Below, in pieces: positions 34,965 to 43,822 of a stretch of 64,000 nucleotides of DNA (the stretch's first letter is position 1; each line of letters begins with the position of its first letter). The position numbers and the translations under genes are program-made. Below the pieces are notes generated by a model. It saw nothing but the letters and a program-made list of their open reading frames with translations, ran no database searches and had not been told where the DNA came from. The stretch is from NZQO01 sp964639255. GTDB taxonomy: Bacteria > Bacteroidota > Bacteroidia > Flavobacteriales > Flavobacteriaceae. The stretch is taken from positions 67,553 to 131,552 of the forward strand of contig CAZXDP010000002.1 in the NCBI GenBank assembly GCA_964639255.1, written 5' to 3'.

Positions 34965-35732
34965 TTATTGCTTCATTGCCTCGGCCTTTCCAACGTAAAG
35001 CATCGCTTTTTGAGCCTCCTGCGAGGTTGGGTACTCGTCTTCAATTAACTGAAAGTGCGAAAGGGCAGCATCGGTATCACCAAGGTTAAGCGCGGTTATC
35101 CCGGCCTTAAGCAAGAAACGCGGAGTGGTGAACTCATTGGTGCGCATCGTGGCGGCCTCTTCGTAATACTCCAAGGCCTTATCGCTTTGATCGAGCTGCA
35201 CAAAGGCATCGCCAATGGCACCTTTGGCCAAGGGGGCCAAAATATCGTCATCGCTATCGAACTCATCTAACTGGCTAATCGCATTTTGATAGTCGTTGGT
35301 TTGCAAATAGGCCATACCCGCATAGTAGTGGGCCAAATTGGCTGCATTTGTACCTCCGTAATTGTCAATGATATCAAGAAACCCATACTGACCCTGTCCC
35401 CCGCTAAGGGACAAGTTGTACAAAGAATCGTTCTGCTCTGTCGCTAAGGCTTGTTCGAAATATGATTGCGCCTGGAACATATCGTTCATCGCCTCAACCT
35501 CCTTGGGCTTTTGGATAAATTCTTGAAAGGCCAAATATCCTAATACTGCTACGGCGATAACACCAATCACCGAAAAGATGATCTTTTGGTTTTTCTCTAC
35601 CCACGCCTCTGTCTTGGAAGCTCCCTCGTCCAAAGTATTGAATACCTCGGCCGTTGCGCTGTTCTCTTCTACTTGAACATCCTTCTCGGCCTTGTTCTTT
35701 GGTTTGTACCCACGTTTCTTGTACGTTGCCAT
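34965..35732 (-). CDS. Membrane-anchored TPR protein (YfgM-like)
   Basis: 255 aa. Lys-rich N-terminus, one transmembrane helix (~48-68, IIFSVIGVIAVAVLGYLAF), and a periplasmic helical repeat region from ~75 with TPR-like helices (AHYYAGMAYLQTNDYQNAI, AFVQLDQSDKALEYYEEA, GITALNLGDTDAALSHFQ). This architecture matches YfgM/ancillary SecYEG-type proteins, though the Bacteroidota version is usually just called a tetratricopeptide repeat protein. Conserved next to ribH and divergent from recF. No enzymatic motif. Confidence 0.82.
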   Translation of the reverse strand: MATYKKRGYKPKNKAEKDVQVEENSATAEVFNTLDEGASKTEAWVEKNQKIIFSVIGVIAVAVLGYLAFQEFIQKPKEVEAMNDMFQAQSYFEQALATEQNDSLYNLSLSGGQGQYGFLDIIDNYGGTNAANLAHYYAGMAYLQTNDYQNAISQLDEFDSDDDILAPLAKGAIGDAFVQLDQSDKALEYYEEAATMRTNEFTTPRFLLKAGITALNLGDTDAALSHFQLIEDEYPTSQEAQKAMLYVGKAEAMKQ

Positions 35733-35752
35733 AGTATTGGTTTAATGAGGGG

Positions 35753-35760
35753 CAAAAATA
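35753..35760 (-). promoter_or_regulatory. -7 promoter box for the TPR protein-ribH operon
   Basis: On the minus strand TATTTTTG (exact TAnnTTTG), 20 bp before the TPR gene ATG at 35732. The remaining divergent region to recF (to 35882) is AT-rich with no further clear element. Confidence 0.4.
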
Positions 35761-35882
35761 AAATTTTTAATGGAAATTAAAAGGGAAAATATTTCTTATT
35801 TTTCAATATTTTACAGGCTATTTTCTGAACTTCGCAAGGTGTTTAGATCTCTATTGCCCAATTTTACAACGCTTTCATTTCT

Positions 35883-36971
35883 ATGGTTTTAGAATCACTT
35901 TCCCTTTTGAACTATAAAAACTTCGACTTGGCGAACTTTCAGTTCGACCCAAAGATAAATTGTTTTGTAGGTCCAAATGGAGTGGGCAAGACCAATGTGC
36001 TTGACGCGATATACCATTTGTCGTTCGGGAAAAGTTACTTCAACCCAATTACTAGCCAGAACATACGGCACGACGAAGATTTTTTTGTGGTAGAAGGTCA
36101 ATACGACAAGAACGAAAGAACCGAAAAAATCGTGGTGAGCGCAAAGCGCGGCCAGAAAAAAGTGATAAAACGTAACGGCAAGCCTTACGAAAAATTTAGC
36201 GAGCATATTGGTTTCTTACCCTTGGTAATTATCTCGCCCGCAGACCGGGATTTGATTATAGAGGGAAGCGAAACACGAAGAAAATTCCTTGACGGGGTAA
36301 TTTCACAGGGCGATGCGCGCTACCTGCAACAGCTCATCAATTATAACAAGGTGCTGGCACAGCGTAACTCCTTGCTGAAGTATTTTGCGGCAAACCGAAC
36401 CCACAATCAAGAAACCCTGGAAATTTACAACACCCAGCTCGACCAGCTAGGTACTCCTGTCTATGAAAAACGAAATAATTTCCTCAAGGAATTTTTACCC
36501 ATTTTCGCATCTAGATACCGCTCGATTAGCAGCGGTAACGAAACCGTGAGCCTGTCGTATAGAAGTCAGCTAAGCGAGGACTCCTTGCTGAATCTCCTTA
36601 AAGAAAGCGCGGCCAAGGACAAGATTACCCAATATACAAATGTGGGCATCCATAAAGACGACCTAATTTTTGAAATAGACGGTCATCCCATCAAAAAATT
36701 TGGCAGCCAAGGTCAGCAAAAATCATTTTTGATAGCGCTGAAACTGGCACAGTTCGACTTTATGAAAGCACAAAGTAAGGTAAATCCTATTTTACTGCTG
36801 GATGATATTTTCGATAAGCTTGACGAGCAACGGGTAGCCCACATCATCGAATTGGTAGATAACGAAAATTTCGGGCAGCTCTTTATTAGCGACACCCACG
36901 CAGACCGTACTGAAGCCGTTATTAAGGAAGTGCACCAAACCTATAAAATGTTTCCGCTTTCGCACCCATGA
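35883..36971 (+). CDS. recF: DNA replication/repair protein RecF
   Basis: 362 aa SMC-like ATPase without long coiled coils. Walker A VGPNGVGKTNVLDAI near residue 29, the segment YFNPITSQNIRHDEDFFVVEG, SPADRDLIIEGSETRRKFLD near 118, and C-terminal KKFGSQGQQKSFLIALKLAQ (signature) with PILLLDDIFDKLDEQR (Walker B/D-loop) near 300. Loads RecA at gapped DNA with RecO and RecR. It is not next to dnaA/dnaN. The stop overlaps the lipoprotein ATG by four bases. Confidence 0.95.
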   Translation: MVLESLSLLNYKNFDLANFQFDPKINCFVGPNGVGKTNVLDAIYHLSFGKSYFNPITSQNIRHDEDFFVVEGQYDKNERTEKIVVSAKRGQKKVIKRNGKPYEKFSEHIGFLPLVIISPADRDLIIEGSETRRKFLDGVISQGDARYLQQLINYNKVLAQRNSLLKYFAANRTHNQETLEIYNTQLDQLGTPVYEKRNNFLKEFLPIFASRYRSISSGNETVSLSYRSQLSEDSLLNLLKESAAKDKITQYTNVGIHKDDLIFEIDGHPIKKFGSQGQQKSFLIALKLAQFDFMKAQSKVNPILLLDDIFDKLDEQRVAHIIELVDNENFGQLFISDTHADRTEAVIKEVHQTYKMFPLSHP

Positions 36972-37402
36972 AAAATTCTATAGATACACCTCTTTTAACA
37001 TTAGTTATACTGTTATTTCTGAATAGCTGTCAAAAGCCCTCCCCCAGTGCGAACATTGAAAATTTGGAAGGGTATTGGGAAATCTCCAAAGCCAGCCTGC
37101 CCGATGGCACAGAAAAAGAATTCAGCATCAATACCACGATCGATTATATCACCTTGACCGATAGTACGGGAACGCGCCAAAAACTGAGGCCGAAGCTCGA
37201 TGGAACGTACTCGGTAACGGGGACTGTTGAAAATTTTGTGCTTTCAGTAAGAAATGACACTTTACTAATGCAGTACCATACGCCGTTTGACTCGTGGGAA
37301 GAGCAAGTACTATCGGCCACAGCAGCGGAATTGATAGTAAGGAACCCACAAGGAATTGTTTATACCTATAAAAAGTTCAGTACCTTTAAACAACCCGAAT
37401 AA
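36968..37402 (+). CDS. Lipocalin-like lipoprotein
   Basis: 144 aa. Lipobox LFLNSC (Cys near 21) predicts a lipoprotein. The mature part starts ENLEGYWEISKASLPDGTEKEF and proceeds through short beta strands, resembling lipocalin-like domain proteins of Bacteroidota. No catalytic residues are recognised and a ligand is unknown. It sits between recF and the DUF721 gene with a four-base overlap and a 13-bp spacer, so it is cotranscribed with DNA-replication-type genes although it is a surface protein. Confidence 0.65.
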   Translation: MKNSIDTPLLTLVILLFLNSCQKPSPSANIENLEGYWEISKASLPDGTEKEFSINTTIDYITLTDSTGTRQKLRPKLDGTYSVTGTVENFVLSVRNDTLLMQYHTPFDSWEEQVLSATAAELIVRNPQGIVYTYKKFSTFKQPE

Positions 37403-37415
37403 TTAATAAAGCATC

Positions 37416-37712
37416 ATGGCAAAACGTTTTGGCGAGCATAGTACTCTAGGTGAAGTTCTTAAGGACTTCATTGAAAGCAATCGACTGCAAACAGGTCTTG
37501 ACAAGATATCGGTAAAAGAAGCTTGGAACTCGGTAATGGGCGACGCCATTTCGAAATATACCATTGGGCTCAAACTGGAGCGGGATGTACTGTACGTTCA
37601 GCTTAGCAGTTCGGTATTGCGTGAAGAGCTCAGCTATGGCAAGGCAAAAATAATCACCCTGCTCAACGAGGAGTTGGGAAAGGACCTCATCGCCAAACTT
37701 GTGCTGCGCTAA
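37416..37712 (+). CDS. DUF721 domain protein
   Basis: 98 aa. STLGEVLKDFIESNRLQTGLDKISVKEAWNSVMG, then LYVQLSSSVLREELSYGKAKIITLLNEELG, is the DUF721 (DciA-like) pattern. In other bacteria DciA loads the replicative helicase DnaB; members also commonly neighbour recF. A role in replication is thus plausible but inferred from family. The gene ends just before a hairpin. Confidence 0.8.
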   Translation: MAKRFGEHSTLGEVLKDFIESNRLQTGLDKISVKEAWNSVMGDAISKYTIGLKLERDVLYVQLSSSVLREELSYGKAKIITLLNEELGKDLIAKLVLR

Positions 37713-37717
37713 CGAAA

Positions 37718-37740
37718 ATGCCACCCGGCAAGGGTGGCAT
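37718..37740. terminator. Bidirectional hairpin between DUF721 gene and ndk
   Basis: ATGCCACCC (37718-37726) pairs with GGGTGGCAT (37732-37740) around GGCAA. On the minus strand the stem is followed by TTTT, favouring termination of ndk; on the plus strand there is no T tract, so it would be a weak terminator there. Confidence 0.7.
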
Positions 37741-37769
37741 CTTCAGCAATTAATAAAGTCTAACCAACC

Positions 37770-38189
37770 TTAAAATATTTCGCGGCCAGCAAAATGGAAC
37801 TGGCTCTCAACCTCTGCATTTTCATCGCTGTCGCTACCGTGAACGGCATTCTCGCCAATAGAAGCGGCATAAAGCTTACGAATGGTACCCTCGGCAGCAT
37901 CTTCGGGATTGGTCGCGCCAATCAAGGTGCGAAAATCCTCCACCGCATTATCTTTTTCCAAAACAGCTGCGACGATAGGGCCCCGTGTCATATACGTTAC
38001 CAATTCTCCAAAAAACGGACGTTCCTTGTGTATGGCATAGAAAGTTTCAGCGTCGTGCTGGGTCATCTGCGTCAATTTCATCGCTACGATCTTAAAACCC
38101 GCAGCGGTTATCTTTTCAAGAATCGCTCCAATATGTCCTTTTTCAACACTATCGGGCTTTAACATGGTAAACGTTCTGTCTGTTCTCAT
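37770..38189 (-). CDS. ndk: Nucleoside diphosphate kinase
   Basis: 139 aa, the usual length. Equilibrates nucleoside di- and triphosphates through a phospho-His. RTFTMLKPDSVEKGHIGAIL opens the protein. The catalytic His is expected in the motif NAVHGSDSDENAEVESQFHF near 117 (NxxHGSDS), with GATNPEDAAEGTIRKLYA before it. Monocistronic, convergent with the DUF721 gene. It has the clearest promoter in the window. Confidence 0.97.
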   Translation of the reverse strand: MRTDRTFTMLKPDSVEKGHIGAILEKITAAGFKIVAMKLTQMTQHDAETFYAIHKERPFFGELVTYMTRGPIVAAVLEKDNAVEDFRTLIGATNPEDAAEGTIRKLYAASIGENAVHGSDSDENAEVESQFHFAGREIF

Positions 38190-38209
38190 TACTATTTTAA
38201 AATTTTTTG

Positions 38210-38239
38210 CAAAAGTAACATATTAGCCATCAAAAACAA
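38210..38239 (-). promoter_or_regulatory. ndk promoter (-33 TTG, 19-bp spacer, -7 TACTTTTG)
   Basis: On the minus strand TTG at 38239-38237, a 19-bp spacer, then TACTTTTG at 38217-38210, 20 bp before the ATG. Both elements and the spacing fit the Bacteroidota sigma-ABfr promoter consensus (TTG/TTTG, 17-23 bp, TAnnTTTG). Confidence 0.65.
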
Positions 38240-38334
38240 GGACACATTCAAAGATAAATTATACCAATTTTTATTTCTGAAATACCCCAGCGCACAAATA
38301 CCAAAAACAGAAGAAATTGTATCTTCGCACTTCT

Positions 38335-39357
38335 ATGGACAAAGAAACGGTTGAAAAAATACGCCATTTATTAGCCTCGCCCCGTAAAATAGTGGTGGTG
38401 GGACACAAAAATCCAGATGGCGATGCCATAGGCTCATGCTTAGGACTTTCCTTTGTGCTTAACAGGTTGGGGCATAAAGCCCAAGTGGTCGTGCCCAACG
38501 ATTATCCAGAATTCTTAAAATGGCTGCCGGGATGCGAAAATATCGTAATCCACGAACAGGCAACAGACCAGAGCATTGCGCTCATCAACGAGGCCGACCT
38601 CATCTTTACCCTCGACTTTAATAGTTTGGATAGAACGGGCGATATGCAGCAATTTTTAGAAGATGCCGATGCGCAATTCGTAATGATAGACCACCACCAG
38701 GCACCCGATGATTACGCCGTTGCGTCCTACAGCGATGTTCATATGAGCTCGACTAGCGAGATGATCTACCATTTTCTAGATGGCTTGGAAGAACTAGGGG
38801 CGCTTTGCGTAGAGGTAGCAACGCATCTCTACACGGGCATCATGACCGATACGGGCTCCTTTCGGTATCCGGCGACAACCGCAACCACGCACAAGGTCAT
38901 TGCCCATCTCATCGAAGTTGGCGCAGACAATGCACAGATACATCAAAACGTTTTTGATACCAATAGCGAGGATCGATTGCGTCTTTTGGGCGTCGCGTTG
39001 AAAAATCTCAACATCCTTCCCGAATTTCGAACAGCCTACATCACCATTTCCCAAAAGGAGCTGGATACCCATAATTTTAGAAAGGGCGATACAGAGGGCT
39101 TTGTCAATTACGCGCTTTCGGTGAAGGGCATTGTTTTTGCAGTGATTTTCATAGAAAACAAACAGGAAAAAATCACAAAAATTTCGTTTAGGAGCAAGGG
39201 AGATTTTTCGGTAAACGATTTCGCGCGAAATCATTTCAACGGCGGCGGCCACAACAATGCCGCAGGTGGGCGTAGTCACACCTCGCTTTCTAAAACGGTT
39301 ACTGAATTTATTAGTATCTTGCCCCACTATAAAGAATCCCTCAACAATGCTTCGTAA
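38335..39357 (+). CDS. DHH phosphoesterase: nanoRNase/PAP phosphatase (NrnA-like)
   Basis: 340 aa from the ATG at 38335; a TTG at 38317 is upstream but lies against a -7-like TATCTTCG. DHH motifs: NPDGDAIGSCLG near 27, TLDFNSLDR near 88, MIDHHQAPDDY near 118, TGIMTDTGSFRYPAT near 172. The DHHA1 domain ends with GGGHNNAAGGRS near 308. NrnA degrades short oligoribonucleotides and can dephosphorylate pAp. Its stop overlaps the start of the GldI-like gene by 11 bp. Confidence 0.92.
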   Translation: MDKETVEKIRHLLASPRKIVVVGHKNPDGDAIGSCLGLSFVLNRLGHKAQVVVPNDYPEFLKWLPGCENIVIHEQATDQSIALINEADLIFTLDFNSLDRTGDMQQFLEDADAQFVMIDHHQAPDDYAVASYSDVHMSSTSEMIYHFLDGLEELGALCVEVATHLYTGIMTDTGSFRYPATTATTHKVIAHLIEVGADNAQIHQNVFDTNSEDRLRLLGVALKNLNILPEFRTAYITISQKELDTHNFRKGDTEGFVNYALSVKGIVFAVIFIENKQEKITKISFRSKGDFSVNDFARNHFNGGGHNNAAGGRSHTSLSKTVTEFISILPHYKESLNNAS

Positions 39358-39901
39358 TTTCGGTTATATAGTATGCTTGTTTCTACTCGCTGTGGCGTGT
39401 AAGGGGCCCGAGGCCCGCAGGCCGGTACAGCGCTCCTCTGGCTCCTTTATAAAGGAATCGGCAGAGCGCAATAGCCTCCTCTATGAGGCAGAGAAAGAGC
39501 GCATTGCCTCTATAATGGAGCAAGATAGCACGACAAAATACCTCGCTAGCGATAGCGGCTTTTGGTATTTCTACAATGTGCAGGACACGTTGCTAGGAGC
39601 AACGCCCCAGGTAGGCGATGCCGTTACCTTTACCTACGATATCAAAGACTTAGCTGGCAACACCATATTGTCGAAGTCAGAAACCGGCATACAGAACTAT
39701 AAAATTGATCAAACCAATCAGGAACTTATCTCTGGTCTTCGCGATGGGTTAAAGCTTATGCGAGAGGGTGAAACCGTTACTTTCCTGTTTCCATCCTATA
39801 AAGCTTTTGGCTACTACGGAATAGAAAATAAATTAGGCACCAATGTTCCTGTACAGAGTACCGTAACCTTAGACACTATTATACCTTCAGAAGAAAATTA
39901 A
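39347..39901 (+). CDS. gldI: GldI-like FKBP-type peptidyl-prolyl isomerase lipoprotein
   Basis: 184 aa from the ATG at 39347, inside the end of the previous gene. Lipobox LLAVACK with Cys near 16. An FKBP-type domain occupies ~75-180, with AVTFTYDIKDLAGNTIL, GLRDGLKLMREGETVTFLFPSYKAFGY and a final strand STVTLDTI. GldI is required for gliding motility and helps fold surface machinery in flavobacteria, so naming is by family and organism. The next gene is another FKBP/cyclophilin lipoprotein. Confidence 0.78.
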   Translation: MLRNFGYIVCLFLLAVACKGPEARRPVQRSSGSFIKESAERNSLLYEAEKERIASIMEQDSTTKYLASDSGFWYFYNVQDTLLGATPQVGDAVTFTYDIKDLAGNTILSKSETGIQNYKIDQTNQELISGLRDGLKLMREGETVTFLFPSYKAFGYYGIENKLGTNVPVQSTVTLDTIIPSEEN

Positions 39902-39916
39902 TAATTAACAAACCTT

Positions 39917-41023
39917 ATGAAACAAACACTATTAGTATTACTGCTAGCCACGCTTAGCTTGGCGTCTTGTGAAGATAAATACCCCGATTTGGAAGAAGGG
40001 ATTTATGCTGAATTTATAACCAACAAGGGCACCTTCGTCGCCGAACTTTACTACGAGGCAACGCCCCTAACCGTGGCCAACTTCGTCGCTTTGGCAGAAG
40101 GCACCAACGCTATGGTAGATTCTACCTACAAGGGAAAGCGTTTTTACGACGGACTTACCTTTCACCGTGTTATCAAGGATTTTATGATACAGGGAGGAGA
40201 TCCTAAGGGCGATGGCACGGGTAACCCCGGGTACCGTTTTCCAGACGAAATCGTAGATACCCTGCGACACGATAGTAAAGGCATACTATCTATGGCCAAC
40301 TCTGGTCCGGCCACCAATGGCAGCCAGTTTTTCATTACGCTAAAGGAAACGCCTTGGCTAGATGGCCAACACACAGTTTTTGGGCAGGTGGTGATTGGAC
40401 AGGAAGTGGTAGATAGCATTGGAAATGTGGAAACGACCAAACCAGGCGATAAGCCTGTAAATCCAATAATTATGGAAGAAGTGAACATTATCCGTAAGGG
40501 CAAGGCCGATGTACCCTTCTTTACTGAACAGATGGAAGAGATAGAGAAGGAGAAGAAAGAAAAAGAAGAACGAATCAATAAAGTCGCTGCGGAAAAAGCC
40601 ATTGAATTCGCTTCACAAAAGGAAAAAGCCGAAGAGCTTCCCTCAGGACTTCAAATTTACTATCAAGAAAAAGGCGATGGTGTTAAGCCAGAGGAAGGCA
40701 GCCAGATATTAATGAACTATGCCGGCTATTTCGCCAACGGAAAACTCTTCGACACCAATATACTAGAAAAGGCCGAAACATACGAAATGGTTAACGAGGC
40801 AAGAAAATTGGCCGAGCAATACATACCCGTACAGTCTGCCTATAGCCAAGATGCGAGGCTCATTCCAGGATTTAGGGAAGCTTTATTAACTATGCGCGTA
40901 GGTGATAAGATTACGGTATTTATACCCTCCCATTTGGGGTATGGTGAGCGTGGCTATCCACCGCTTATCCCACCGGGATCCGATTTGGTTTTCGAACTGG
41001 AACTGGTCGATGTGGTTGAATAA
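39917..41023 (+). CDS. Lipoprotein with fused cyclophilin and FKBP isomerase domains
   Basis: 368 aa. Lipobox LSLASC (Cys near 18). Residues ~28-190 are a cyclophilin: FHRVIKDFMIQGGDPKGDGTG near 76, SMANSGPATNGSQFFITL near 120, and WLDGQHTVFGQVV near 147. Then a Glu/Lys-rich helical linker (~205-240) and a C-terminal FKBP domain (~245-368) with LIPGFREALLTMRVGDKITVFIPSHLGYGERGYPPLIPPGSDL. Both domains look intact, so both prolyl isomerase activities are plausible. Two isomerase lipoproteins in a row suggest a shared role in folding of exported proteins. Confidence 0.9.
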   Translation: MKQTLLVLLLATLSLASCEDKYPDLEEGIYAEFITNKGTFVAELYYEATPLTVANFVALAEGTNAMVDSTYKGKRFYDGLTFHRVIKDFMIQGGDPKGDGTGNPGYRFPDEIVDTLRHDSKGILSMANSGPATNGSQFFITLKETPWLDGQHTVFGQVVIGQEVVDSIGNVETTKPGDKPVNPIIMEEVNIIRKGKADVPFFTEQMEEIEKEKKEKEERINKVAAEKAIEFASQKEKAEELPSGLQIYYQEKGDGVKPEEGSQILMNYAGYFANGKLFDTNILEKAETYEMVNEARKLAEQYIPVQSAYSQDARLIPGFREALLTMRVGDKITVFIPSHLGYGERGYPPLIPPGSDLVFELELVDVVE

Positions 41024-41037
41024 CCCTTTTAGCTACT

Positions 41038-41068
41038 AAAAAAAACTCGCCAATTGGCGAGTTTTTTT
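41038..41068. terminator. Bidirectional terminator between isomerase and pepD
   Basis: ACTCGCCAATTGGCGAGT (41045-41062) is a perfect palindrome flanked by an A run on the left (41038-41045) and a T run on the right (41062-41068). It can end both the plus-strand isomerase operon and minus-strand pepD. Confidence 0.92.
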
Positions 41069-41084
41069 ATTTCCGAAGATTTTC

Positions 41085-42548
41085 CTAATCATTTTTCTTC
41101 GGAATGTTCTCCAAAATCGCTTTCAAGAATTTCCAGAACTTTTGGGTAGAGGAAATACTAGCGCGCTCAACGGGCGAATGGGCCCCTTTTATGGTTGGGC
41201 CAAAAGAAATCATATCCATCTCGGGATAATATTGCCCAAGAATACCACATTCCAATCCGGCGTGGCATGCCGCCACGTGCGCTTTTTCATTGTTCATTTC
41301 GGTATAGATTGAGTCGAGCACCTTTAGAATAGGACTCTCCATATTGGGGGCCCAGCCGGGATATTCTCCAGAAAACGTTACCGTAAAACCGGCCAGTTCG
41401 AAAACAGATTGCAAGGTTTTGGAGAGATCCCTTTTAGAAGAAGCTACCGAAGACCTAGTAAGGCACAATACTTCAATGTTGCCGTTGGCCACCGTTACAT
41501 TGGCAATGTTGTTGGAAGTTTCCACCAAATCTTCTATGGCCGGACTCATACGGTACACCCCATTTGGAGCTCCATACAATGCCATAAGCAATGTGGTTTG
41601 ATCTTCCTTATCCATCACCATTGGCCAATGTTCAGAAAGTCCTTTCACAGTGATGCTTATATTGGGCTCTATACTGGCAAATTCTTCCAAGATGGCATTT
41701 TTCTCCTGTTCGAAAATGGTGTAAAAGTCGGTTTTCTTACTAGAAGGCACAGCCACCTTAGCCTCACTTTCGCGCGGTATGGCGTTGCGTAGGCTTCCTC
41801 CTTGCAGTGACGTGAGGTGAACAAATTCGTTTACCGCAAACAGCAAGCGGTTCATCAATTTATTGGCATTCCCCAACCCCTTGTGGATGTCCATACCACT
41901 ATGACCGCCCAACAGTCCTTTAATTGTTATCTCAATAGATTCTGAAGGTTCAGGCGTGGGCATTGTACTGTACTTACGCGTAGCTGTAATGTCGATTCCC
42001 CCGGCGCACCCTACGCCTATCTCGTCGTCTTCTTCCGTATCGAGATTTAAGAGAATTTCACCGGATAGCAAATCTCCCTGAAGCCCCATGGCCCCGGTCA
42101 TCCCTGTTTCTTCATCAATGGTAAATAGCGCTTCGATTTTGGGGTGCGGTATGTCGCTACTATCGAGAATGGCCATAATCGTGGCCACACCCAACCCGTT
42201 ATCGGCACCTAAGGTCGTACCGTTGGCACGCACCCAGTCGCCATCGACGTACATATCGATGCCCTGGGTCTCAAAATCGAATTGGGTATCGTTGTTTTTT
42301 TGGTGCACCATATCTAAGTGCGATTGCAAGACCACGGTTTTTCTATCTTCCATTCCCCTGGTGGCAGGTTTCTTTATGAGTACATTGCCCACTTCGTCCA
42401 CGATGGTTTCCAGGCCCCGTTTTTCTCCAAATTCTTTCATAAACGCAATTACTCGCCCCTCCTTTTTCGAAGGTCTGGGAACGGCGTTTAAATCGGCAAA
42501 ATGGTTCCAAACCGTTTGAGGTTCTATATTCCGTATAGCTTTGTTCAT
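41085..42548 (-). CDS. pepD: Aminoacyl-histidine dipeptidase (M20 family)
   Basis: 487 aa zinc peptidase. LQSHLDMVHQKN near 75 gives a metal His/Asp pair, TTLGADNGLGVATIMAIL near 113 gives the bridging Asp, DEETGMTGAMGL near 145 the catalytic Glu, and NLDTEEDDEIGVGC near 171 another ligand. C-terminal HAGLECGILGQYYPEMDMISFGP and HSPVERASI fit PepD. Cleaves Xaa-His and other dipeptides. Monocistronic, ending at the shared terminator and divergent from the DUF3810 gene. Confidence 0.93.
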   Translation of the reverse strand: MNKAIRNIEPQTVWNHFADLNAVPRPSKKEGRVIAFMKEFGEKRGLETIVDEVGNVLIKKPATRGMEDRKTVVLQSHLDMVHQKNNDTQFDFETQGIDMYVDGDWVRANGTTLGADNGLGVATIMAILDSSDIPHPKIEALFTIDEETGMTGAMGLQGDLLSGEILLNLDTEEDDEIGVGCAGGIDITATRKYSTMPTPEPSESIEITIKGLLGGHSGMDIHKGLGNANKLMNRLLFAVNEFVHLTSLQGGSLRNAIPRESEAKVAVPSSKKTDFYTIFEQEKNAILEEFASIEPNISITVKGLSEHWPMVMDKEDQTTLLMALYGAPNGVYRMSPAIEDLVETSNNIANVTVANGNIEVLCLTRSSVASSKRDLSKTLQSVFELAGFTVTFSGEYPGWAPNMESPILKVLDSIYTEMNNEKAHVAACHAGLECGILGQYYPEMDMISFGPTIKGAHSPVERASISSTQKFWKFLKAILENIPKKND

Positions 42549-42625
42549 AATTTTCTATTTTCTATGTCTACAAAATTACAGTTTTGGCAACGGTATAAAA
42601 ATTATGCCACCATCAAATTACTTTG

Positions 42626-42633
42626 TATGTTTG
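42626..42633 (+). promoter_or_regulatory. -7 promoter box for the DUF3810 gene
   Basis: TATGTTTG (exact TAnnTTTG) ends 4 bp before the ATG at 42638. If used, the mRNA would be nearly leaderless, or a later start would be used. No -33 TTG at normal spacing. Confidence 0.3.
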
Positions 42634-42637
42634 AGGC

Positions 42638-43705
42638 ATGCGAAAACGTACCCAGATACTGTTAACACTATTTTTGCTGGTACAAATTGGTGTGCTCTAT
42701 CTGCTAAGACGTATGCCCCAGTTGGTGGAGACTTACTACAGCGTAGGGTTTTACCCGTATTTATCGAAGTCGGCGCGGTACTTGTTCGGTTGGATTCCAT
42801 TTTCTGTGGGCGATTTGTTTTATATACTAATTAGCCTACTCGCCCTTCGCTGGCTCTATAAAAACGTAAGGCGGTTACGCTACGAACCATTGTCATTCGT
42901 GTTGGATATTACCGCTACCATAAGCATCGTATATTTTATGTTCCATATGCTTTGGGGACTCAATTACTACCGGCAGCCTTTGCACGAATCGATTGGAATC
43001 GATTACAAATACACTACTGAAGAATTAGTTTCAACTACACAGCGCCTTATTGAAAAATCGAACGCGCTGCACCGGGAATTGGGCTATCCCGATAGCACCA
43101 AGATAGACCTACCCTACTCCCAGGTCGAGATTTTTGAAATGGCAGATGAGGGATACCAAAACCTAGCTAATACATATCCGAAACTGGCCTACACCCCACC
43201 CAGCATCAAAAAAAGCGGTTGGAGCCTTGGACTTACCTATATGGGGTATAGTGGCTATTACAATCCGTTTTCGGGTGAGGCCCAGGTAAATAATTTGATA
43301 AAGACATACAAGTTTCCCGTGGTTAGTTGCCACGAAATGGCGCACCAAGTTGGATACGCCGCCGAAAACGAAGCTAATTTCATTGCTACGCTCGCCACTA
43401 TTAACAATAAAAATCCTTATATACAGTATGCAGGCTATATTTTCGCCCTTCGATACTGTATTAACGAAATAGCGCGTCGCGATATGGCCACGTATGAGGC
43501 GCTGCTGCCCACAATTAATTTTGGCATCTTGGAGAGTTATCGAGAAATGCGTGAATTTTGGTCGAGCTACGAAAATCCCTTTGAAGTAATTTCCAAGCAT
43601 TTTTACAACTATTTCCTCAAGGCCAACAACCAAGCTAAGGGCATTATGAGCTATAGCTATATGGTAGCACTGGTAGTGAATTATTTCGAGGACAAACCTT
43701 TCTAG
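42638..43705 (+). CDS. DUF3810 membrane protein with HExxH zinc-peptidase motif
   Basis: 355 aa. Three hydrophobic segments in the first ~110 residues (TM near 7-22, 52-66, 88-106), then a soluble domain. The motif SCHEMAHQVGYAAENEANF near residue 228 has HExxH and a downstream Glu within ENEAN, as in gluzincin metallopeptidases. The C-terminal region has an amphipathic FYNYFLKANNQAKGIMSYS stretch. This is a Bacteroidota family of unknown function; the protease motif suggests a membrane-embedded or membrane-tethered peptidase. Confidence 0.8.
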   Translation: MRKRTQILLTLFLLVQIGVLYLLRRMPQLVETYYSVGFYPYLSKSARYLFGWIPFSVGDLFYILISLLALRWLYKNVRRLRYEPLSFVLDITATISIVYFMFHMLWGLNYYRQPLHESIGIDYKYTTEELVSTTQRLIEKSNALHRELGYPDSTKIDLPYSQVEIFEMADEGYQNLANTYPKLAYTPPSIKKSGWSLGLTYMGYSGYYNPFSGEAQVNNLIKTYKFPVVSCHEMAHQVGYAAENEANFIATLATINNKNPYIQYAGYIFALRYCINEIARRDMATYEALLPTINFGILESYREMREFWSSYENPFEVISKHFYNYFLKANNQAKGIMSYSYMVALVVNYFEDKPF

Positions 43706-43822
43706 TCCATTTTCTTAACAATATGTTAAAGCATCGTTAAGGGAACGTCAATTTAAACCCGTACTGCCTATATTTAGAGCTTCTAATGAATACAGCTCCT
43801 TAATTTTAATGTTACCACTCGA

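Noticed and set aside
35883..36971. recF as a sign of the replication origin nearby
   Set aside because: No dnaA, dnaN, gyrB or DnaA-box cluster is present; recF is often away from oriC in Bacteroidota.
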